Shown here: in pieces, positions 59,119 to 64,000 of the stretch
Layout of the letters: each line of letters opens with the position of its first letter
Position numbering within the stretch: position 1 is the first letter of the stretch
NCBI RefSeq assembly: GCF_002262875.1
Contig: NZ_NKYE01000002.1
Location: 124,001 to 188,000 of the forward strand
Direction: 5' to 3'
DNA length: 64,000 nt
Source of the DNA: Amycolatopsis antarctica
Lineage (GTDB): Bacteria; Actinomycetota; Actinomycetes; Mycobacteriales; Pseudonocardiaceae
Notes under the pieces: generated by a model
The model's input: the letters and a program-made list of their open reading frames with translations, nothing else
Told to the model about the DNA's origin: nothing
Databases searched by the model: none
Position numbers and translations under genes: made by a program

Positions 59119-59147
59119 GTTAATTGCACACGAAAGTGTTAATTGCA
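59119..59147. repeat. 10-bp direct repeat in the promoter region of the EAL gene
   Basis: GTTAATTGCA occurs at 59119-59128 and 59138-59147, a 19-bp period, in an AT-rich spot. It sits upstream of the EAL gene (minus strand) and 3' of the secreted propeller gene, so a binding site for a regulator of the EAL gene is possible. Confidence 0.5.
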
Positions 59148-59235
59148 GTGGTTAGCCGGTCATTCTCGGCGGACACGCGAACGCGGGCACGCCCGGGTCG
59201 GGCGTGCCCGCGGGCACCGGTGAGCCGTCGACGGT

Positions 59236-60450
59236 TCAGCCCAGCGGGACCGAGGCGAAGTACGGCTTGCACAGCGGTCCGTCCAGATCGGTCGCGATCT
59301 CCACCAGCGTCGCGCCGTCGGCGGTGGAGGCCAGGGTGGAACTGTAGTTCGGGCAGGGGGCGTTCGGCGGTGAGGGGACGGAGACCGGTGCCGGGATGGA
59401 GCGCCACGGGCCCGCGCCACCGTTGTCGTTGATCATCACCGTGTTGCCGCTGCCGGCCGCGATCTCGCCGTTGCCGTCCCGGAGCTGCTGGCCGACCATC
59501 GCCAGCCGGGTCGGGCCGGTGCCGTTGTCGATGCGGGCGAGGGTCTGCGCGTGCGTGTAGTACTGCCCGGTGTCGGAGAAGATGCGCGGGCCCTCGTCGC
59601 TGGGCGGGCCCCAGTCGGCGCCATCGGCAGAGGTACGGAAGTGCGTCGCGCAGTCGTACTGGTTCCCGGTCGCGCAGATCTCGTAGCTCATGTAGTAGCT
59701 GCCGTCGCCGAGCTGGCGCACGTTCGCCATGCCGGGCCGCAGGTCGCCGTTCGGCGGGGCGACCGTGGGGAAGGGAGCCGACCAGGTGAGCCCGTCGGCG
59801 GAGAACGACTCGCGCAGTTGCTGGCTGTGCGCGGGATCGGTCTCGTCGGCGTAGTGGCAGATCAGGTCGCCCTGGTTGTTCACCGCCAGCTCCGGCTCCC
59901 AGATGCCGCCGGTGTTCTCCGCGGTCCGGCAGGTGGACAGGTACTTCCAGGTCACGCCCTGGTCGGGGCTCTGCCAGATCGGCAGGGTCATCCGCCGGTC
60001 CGGCGCGTCCTGGCCGACGGAGGCGGTCCACAACAGGGTTCCGGCCGGCATGGCGCCGACCTGACGGGGCAGTTCGAACAGGGTCGAGCAGCAGTACCCC
60101 GCCGGGGTGCCGGGATCGTGGATGGAGCCGATCTCGGTGAACGAGGCGCCGTTGTCGGTGCTGCGGTAGATCGCGCCGACGCCGCCGTTCGGGTCGAAGT
60201 CCACGACCGAGGCGACCAGGTTTCCGTTGGCCTCGCCGGAGTTCTGCAGGCGGATCAGCCGGGGGTAGAGGCCGTTGCCGTTGCGTAGCGGTGTCCCGGT
60301 GGCCATCGCGCCACCGCCCGCGTCGGCGTCCGCGGCGGGCCCGGGAGCCTCGGCCGCGGCGGGGGACAGTCCCTGGCCCAGCAGCGCCAGCGCGCCGAGC
60401 AGAACTCCGGTGATCATCGAACGACGGTGACGTCTGAATGCAGCCCCCAC
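59236..60450 (-). CDS. secreted sialidase-fold (BNR repeat) protein
   Basis: GTG at 60450 has AAGGAG upstream, giving 404 residues. A signal peptide is clear (MITGVLLGALALLGQGLSPAAAEA). The mature protein is a propeller with Asp-box-like turns STDNGASF, SPDQGVTW, SADGLTW and SADGADW. Six cysteines (for example GYCCST, STCRT, EICATGNQYDCATH and NAPCPN) could give disulfides. It lacks the extra N-terminal sandwich of the sialidase-fold protein at 40814 and is not closely related to it. Sialidase, exo-arabinanase or a non-catalytic binding role are all possible. Confidence 0.85.
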   Translation of the reverse strand: MGAAFRRHRRSMITGVLLGALALLGQGLSPAAAEAPGPAADADAGGGAMATGTPLRNGNGLYPRLIRLQNSGEANGNLVASVVDFDPNGGVGAIYRSTDNGASFTEIGSIHDPGTPAGYCCSTLFELPRQVGAMPAGTLLWTASVGQDAPDRRMTLPIWQSPDQGVTWKYLSTCRTAENTGGIWEPELAVNNQGDLICHYADETDPAHSQQLRESFSADGLTWSAPFPTVAPPNGDLRPGMANVRQLGDGSYYMSYEICATGNQYDCATHFRTSADGADWGPPSDEGPRIFSDTGQYYTHAQTLARIDNGTGPTRLAMVGQQLRDGNGEIAAGSGNTVMINDNGGAGPWRSIPAPVSVPSPPNAPCPNYSSTLASTADGATLVEIATDLDGPLCKPYFASVPLG

Positions 60451-60813
60451 GAGGAAACTCCTTCGGCTCCCGGGTCCGGGTAAAGGATTACCCGGATCAT
60501 TCGCCGTCGAGTGTGTTTGTGACGGATCTGTCCGTCAATCCACCGTTCGTCCCATCCGCCGCCAGGGTGGGCCGGTGGACGCCGCGATGGTTGCCCGCGG
60601 GATACCCCGGCCGCACGGCGTAGGCCCTGGACACGGCCATGGTCCCGGTTCTCCCGGCAGCCGAATGAACCAGTGGGGCGATCTCGATGCCCACCCTTAC
60701 CGGCGCGTGGCGGATGGCAGGAAGCTGCCATCCGCCCGCTCGGGTCGAGGCCCGGTACCGGCAGGGTGGACATGGCCGAGGCCGGCCCGTCCACGGGGAT
60801 CGAACTGGCTCGG
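60451..60813. other. intergenic region between DrrB and the secreted propeller gene
   Basis: This 363-bp stretch holds the promoter of the propeller gene at its left end and a strong hairpin at 60709-60736. The frames crossing it on both strands have no domain or ribosome site. Confidence 0.4.
60709..60736 (-). terminator. 12-bp hairpin, probable terminator of the NRPS-transporter operon
   Basis: GGCGGATGGCAG and CTGCCATCCGCC pair perfectly around a GAAG loop, 77 bp beyond the DrrB stop codon on the minus strand. There is no T run. Confidence 0.55.
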
Positions 60814-61614
60814 TCAGCGGGACGCGGCCCGCCGGTAGCGGGCGACCGCCATCGACATGAACAGGGCGATGAGCCCGAGCGAGCACAGCACGGTGTAGAG
60901 CACCGCGTTCTCCGCCGGCCAGCCCTGGGGCTGCGGGAGGCCGGCCGGGGTCGGATTGCCGAACAGGTCGCGCACGGAGTTCGCCAGCGAGGTGATCGGA
61001 TTCCACTCGGCGATGGTGGCCAGCGGTTCCGGCATCGCGGCCACCGACACGAACCCGGAGGAGATGAACGTCGCCGGGAACAGCCAGATCAGGCCGAGGC
61101 TCTGCGCCACCTCGACACTGCGCGCGACGAGCCCGATGAACGCGCCGACCCAGGACATGGCGAAGGCGAACAACAGGATCAGCAGATAGCCGAGCACCGC
61201 GTCGAGCGGGTTGCCGCGGATCCGCCAGCCGATGGCGAGCCCGCAGAGCGTGGTCACCACCAGGCTCACCACGCTGGTCGTCAGATCCGAGGTGGTGCGC
61301 CCCAGCAGCACCGCGACCCGCGACATCGGCAGCGACCGGAAGCGGTCCACCACGCCCTTCTGCAGGTCGTTCGCCAGTCCGATGGTGGTGAACGAGGCGT
61401 TGAACGTCACGGTCTGGGCGAAGATCCCGGCCATGATGAACTCGCGGTACGAGGCGCCGCCCAGGCTGCCGCCGAACACGTAGGCGAGCAGGAAGACGAA
61501 CATGACCGGTTGCACCACGCTGGCGACCAGCGAGCCCGGCGTGCGCCGGATGTTGAGCAGGTTGCGCCAGGCCAGGTTTCCGCTGTCCCTGGTCATCCGG
61601 ACCACGGCGTTCAC
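60814..61614 (-). CDS. ABC-2 type permease, DrrB family
   Basis: GTG at 61614 overlaps the DrrA stop (GTGA), giving 266 residues. Six membrane segments and the DrrB pattern (LAWRNLLNIRRTPGSLVASVVQPVMFVFLLAYVFGG, GLANDLQKGVVDRFRSLPMSR, PATFISSGFVSVAAMPEPL) are present. It forms an efflux pump with DrrA. As the last gene of an operon that carries an NRPS and MbtH, it most likely exports the peptide product or gives self-resistance. Confidence 0.93.
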   Translation of the reverse strand: MNAVVRMTRDSGNLAWRNLLNIRRTPGSLVASVVQPVMFVFLLAYVFGGSLGGASYREFIMAGIFAQTVTFNASFTTIGLANDLQKGVVDRFRSLPMSRVAVLLGRTTSDLTTSVVSLVVTTLCGLAIGWRIRGNPLDAVLGYLLILLFAFAMSWVGAFIGLVARSVEVAQSLGLIWLFPATFISSGFVSVAAMPEPLATIAEWNPITSLANSVRDLFGNPTPAGLPQPQGWPAENAVLYTVLCSLGLIALFMSMAVARYRRAASR

Positions 61615-62687
61615 GCGCTCACCTCCTCGTCCCTGCGGTGCCTGCCGGTGACATCCGGCGGCGGCCAGTGCGGCACGGCGGGCAGGATGGTGGTCCGCTC
61701 GGTGTCCACTTCGGACGGAGCGGCCGGGGCGGTGGGGGTGTCGCCGGTGAGGCTGAGGAAGACGTCGTCCAGCGTCGCCCTGCGCAGCCCGATCTCCAGC
61801 ACCCGCACCCGCGCGGCGTTCAGCCGGTCCACGGCCGTGCCGAGCGCGAACTGGCCGGTGCCCACCGCGACCTCGATCCGGCGCAGCCTGCGGTCCACCG
61901 AAGGGGGAGCGTTGCCGGCCTGGGCGAGTACCCGGTGCGCGGTCGACAGGTCACGTTCGTCGGCCACGATGACCTCGAGCGTGTCGCCGCCGATGCGGGT
62001 CTTCAGCTCGTCGCTGGTGCCCTCGGCGATCACCGCGCCGTGGTCGATCACGGCGATCCGGTCGGCGAGTTGGTCGGCCTCCTCCAGGTACTGGGTGGTG
62101 AGCAGGACGGTGGTGCCGTCGGCGACCAGCCCGCCCACCACGTCCCAGGTGTCCAGCCTGCTCTGCGGGTCCAGTCCGGTCGTCGGCTCGTCGAGCACGA
62201 CGACCTCGGGGGCGGCGATCAGCGCGCCCGCGAGGTCCAGCCTGCGCCGCATACCGCCGGAGTAGGTGCGGGACTGCCGGTCCGCCGCGTCGACGAGGTG
62301 GAAGCGTTCGAGCAGCTCCCGTGCCACCGCCGCGGCCTTCTTCCGCCGCATCCCGTACAGCTTCGCGACCAGGTACAGGTTCTCGAAGCCGGTCAGTTTG
62401 TCGTCGACGGCCGCGTACTGCCCGGAGAGCCCGATCGAACGGCGCACCTCGTCCGGGGCGGTGGTCACGTCGTGCCCGGCCACCCGGACGGTGCCGGAGT
62501 CGGGGCGCAACAGAGTGGTCAGGATGCGTACGGCGGTCGTCTTGCCCGCGCCGTTGGGGCCGAGCAGCGCGAAGACCTCGCCCTTGCGCATGGTCAGGTC
62601 GACGCCGTCGAGCGCCCTCGTGCCACCGAAGCTCTTGTGCAGGTTCTTCACCTGAACGGCGGGGGCGCCGCGCGGGTCACCACGCAT
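61611..62687 (-). CDS. ABC transporter ATPase, DrrA family
   Basis: This 358-residue ATPase has Walker A GPNGAGKTT, signature YSGGMRRR, Walker B VVVLDEPTTGLD and the TTQYLEEADQLADRI segment typical of DrrA. The C-terminal part with LRRATLDDVFLSLTG is the DrrA-specific extension. Its ATG shares one base with the MbtH stop (TGATG). It powers the DrrB pump. Confidence 0.95.
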   Translation of the reverse strand: MRGDPRGAPAVQVKNLHKSFGGTRALDGVDLTMRKGEVFALLGPNGAGKTTAVRILTTLLRPDSGTVRVAGHDVTTAPDEVRRSIGLSGQYAAVDDKLTGFENLYLVAKLYGMRRKKAAAVARELLERFHLVDAADRQSRTYSGGMRRRLDLAGALIAAPEVVVLDEPTTGLDPQSRLDTWDVVGGLVADGTTVLLTTQYLEEADQLADRIAVIDHGAVIAEGTSDELKTRIGGDTLEVIVADERDLSTAHRVLAQAGNAPPSVDRRLRRIEVAVGTGQFALGTAVDRLNAARVRVLEIGLRRATLDDVFLSLTGDTPTAPAAPSEVDTERTTILPAVPHWPPPDVTGRHRRDEEVSA

Positions 62688-62896
62688 CAGGAACCTCCTT
62701 TCCGGATCCGGCTACGCGGGGTGATGTCCGGCCAGTTCCGCTCCACGTAGTCCAGGCACTCGTGCCGGGCGGCGGGACCGAAGCGGTGTTCCCAGCCACC
62801 GGGCAGGTCCAAATAGGACGGCCAGATCGAATGCTGGTCCTCGTGGTTGGCCAGGACCAGATAGCGGCCGTCGGGGGTGTCGAAAGGGTTGGTCAT
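62687..62896 (-). CDS. MbtH-like protein
   Basis: This 69-residue protein starts at ATG 62896 and matches MbtH throughout: NPFDTPDGRYLVLANHEDQHSIWPSYLDLPGGWEHRFG and CLDYVERNWPDITPRS, with the conserved Asn, Trp and Pro residues. MbtH proteins bind and activate NRPS adenylation domains. Its place between the NRPS and DrrA shows it serves the NRPS whose end lies in this window. Confidence 0.97.
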   Translation of the reverse strand: MTNPFDTPDGRYLVLANHEDQHSIWPSYLDLPGGWEHRFGPAARHECLDYVERNWPDITPRSRIRKGGS

Positions 62897-62910
62897 CGTC
62901 TCGCTCAAGG

Positions 62911-64000
62911 TCAGCTCCCGGTTCGTTCCTGTGGTTCGTCGGCGCACCATGCCGCCAGCGCGTCCGCGACGACCGGGCCGATGTGTTCCAGCGCAGCGGG
63001 TTGCTGCAGCCGGGCGTGTTCGAAGGGCACCGGATGGTTGTCGATCCGGCCCTGCAGGTAGGGCGCCCACTCGTGCAGGGTGGGTGTGTTCTCGTCCCGT
63101 CCGGCCTCGGCGGTGAAGAACAGCACGTCCCCGTCGAAGCGCCGGGGGGTGAAGTCGTTCATCAGCCGTGCCTGCAGGACGAACACGCCGAGCATCGCGC
63201 CCAGGTCCTCCTCGGAGAGGCTGCCCAGCGGACTGCCCGCCGAGCGGTAGGCCCGCAGTACTCCGGCCCGGTCCAGCTCGTCCTGTTCGGGCACCGGAAT
63301 GCCCTGGTTTCCCAGCAGCGCACGGAAGATCTGGTCCTCCGTCGCGTGCTCCAGCCCGTCCTGCGGCGCCATCGGGTACGAGTCCCACAGCGTGAGGAAC
63401 GCGACCTCCTCGCCCGCCCGTTCGAGTTGCACGGCCACCTCGTGTGCCAGGTTCCCGCCGAAGGAGTAGCCGGCCAGGTGGTACGGGCCGTGCGGCTGCA
63501 CCGAGCGGATCTGCGTGACGTAGTCGGCGGCGATGTCCCCGATCCCTGCCGGGTCGTAGGCATGGTCGGTCAGCCGTGGCGACTGCAGGCCGTACAGCGG
63601 ACGCTCCGGGTCGAGGTAGCGCAGCAGGCCTGAGTAGCCCCAGGCGAGTCCGCTGGCCGAGTGCACCGCGAACAGCGGCGGCAGACTGCCCGAGGTGCGC
63701 AGCGGCAGGAGTACGTCGAGCGCGTTCTCCTCGGTGTCGTCGTGCAGGGTGCGGGCGAGGCCGGCGACGGTCGGGTTCTCGAACAGCCGCCGGATGGGCA
63801 CGTCCACGCCGAAGGCCGAGCGGATCCGGCCGATCAGCCCGGTCGCCAGCAGGGAGTGCCCGCCCAGCTCGAAGAAGCTGTCGTCGATCCCCACCCGCTG
63901 CATGCCCAGTGCGCTCGCGAACAATCTGCACAGCAGGTCCTCCCGGGGTGAGCGCGGGCCGCGCCCGCCCGCGCCGGGATCCGCCGGTTCCGGAAGTGCC
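62911..64000 (-). CDS. non-ribosomal peptide synthetase, C-terminal PCP-thioesterase part (5' end outside)
   Basis: The frame is open to the right edge of the window, so this is the end of a longer NRPS. A linker (ALPEPADPGAGG) leads to a carrier domain (EDLLCRLFASALGMQRVGIDDSFFELGGHSLLATGL) with the phosphopantetheine Ser in GGHSLLA. A type I thioesterase follows with GYSFGG (nucleophile Ser), a mid-domain acid (LTLWDSYPM) and the late His region. The thioesterase releases the peptide by hydrolysis or cyclisation. It is the terminal module; the product cannot be told without the A domain. MbtH follows after 14 bp. Confidence 0.95.
   Translation of the reverse strand, partial: ALPEPADPGAGGRGPRSPREDLLCRLFASALGMQRVGIDDSFFELGGHSLLATGLIGRIRSAFGVDVPIRRLFENPTVAGLARTLHDDTEENALDVLLPLRTSGSLPPLFAVHSASGLAWGYSGLLRYLDPERPLYGLQSPRLTDHAYDPAGIGDIAADYVTQIRSVQPHGPYHLAGYSFGGNLAHEVAVQLERAGEEVAFLTLWDSYPMAPQDGLEHATEDQIFRALLGNQGIPVPEQDELDRAGVLRAYRSAGSPLGSLSEEDLGAMLGVFVLQARLMNDFTPRRFDGDVLFFTAEAGRDENTPTLHEWAPYLQGRIDNHPVPFEHARLQQPAALEHIGPVVADALAAWCADEPQERTGS

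Overview
The window is very GC-rich DNA with actinobacterial coding style: GTG and TTG starts, ATGA and GTGA overlaps, and many genes whose -10 element lies 6-7 nt before the start codon. The mix of genes (lasso peptide, NRPS with MbtH, SARP regulator, P450, ECF41 sigma factor, GAF-ANTAR protein, GH116) fits a filamentous actinomycete, probably of the Pseudonocardiaceae. That placement is inference; there is no rRNA here.

Layout. 1-5.3 kb: end of a serpin, a polytopic membrane protein, a small secreted protein, a MarR regulator and an ECF41 sigma factor. 5.4-10 kb: dnaG and a follower gene, a trans-aconitate methyltransferase, tRNA-Asn with a terminator, and a GrpB-like protein. 10.2-16.3 kb: a catabolic operon (enolase-superfamily dehydratase, aldehyde dehydrogenase, iron alcohol dehydrogenase, P450) divergent from an IclR regulator. 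16.3-18 kb: a YdeI/DUF1905 protein, a CAT-anticodon tRNA and a GNAT. 18.4-21.2 kb: a compact lasso peptide cluster (precursor, cyclase, RRE, protease) with no exporter.

21.4-42.6 kb is a large catabolic and uptake region: class III aminotransferase, two FAH-fold proteins, two Gfo/Idh/MocA oxidoreductases, a complete Dpp/Opp-type ABC importer, a GH116 glycosidase, an IclR regulator, RidA, an N-acyl-D-amino-acid deacylase-like protein, a second amidohydrolase, a D-threonine-aldolase/D-serine-dehydratase-fold enzyme, a PhyH dioxygenase and a secreted sialidase-fold protein. A shared promoter box ties several of its transcription units together.

42.7-49.6 kb: a halohydrin-dehalogenase-type SDR, a second SDR, a haloacetate-dehalogenase-like hydrolase with its TetR and SDR, another TetR, a secreted VanX-like dipeptidase and a double-MerR regulator. 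49.6-56.3 kb: a tiny secreted peptide gene behind 11-bp direct repeats, an AfsR-like SARP-NB-ARC-TPR regulator, a class III cyclase, a GAF-ANTAR protein and a BASS transporter. 56.4-64 kb: an EAL protein with a degenerate GGDEF domain, a second secreted sialidase-fold protein, and the end of an NRPS operon (PCP-TE, MbtH, DrrA, DrrB) that leaves the window.

The strongest candidates for new biology are the transporter-less lasso peptide, the halohydrin dehalogenase, the co-regulated catabolic region, the SARP/peptide pair with its 11-bp repeats, two 22-bp repeat arrays shared by distant intergenic regions, and a strand-polarised 13-bp motif.
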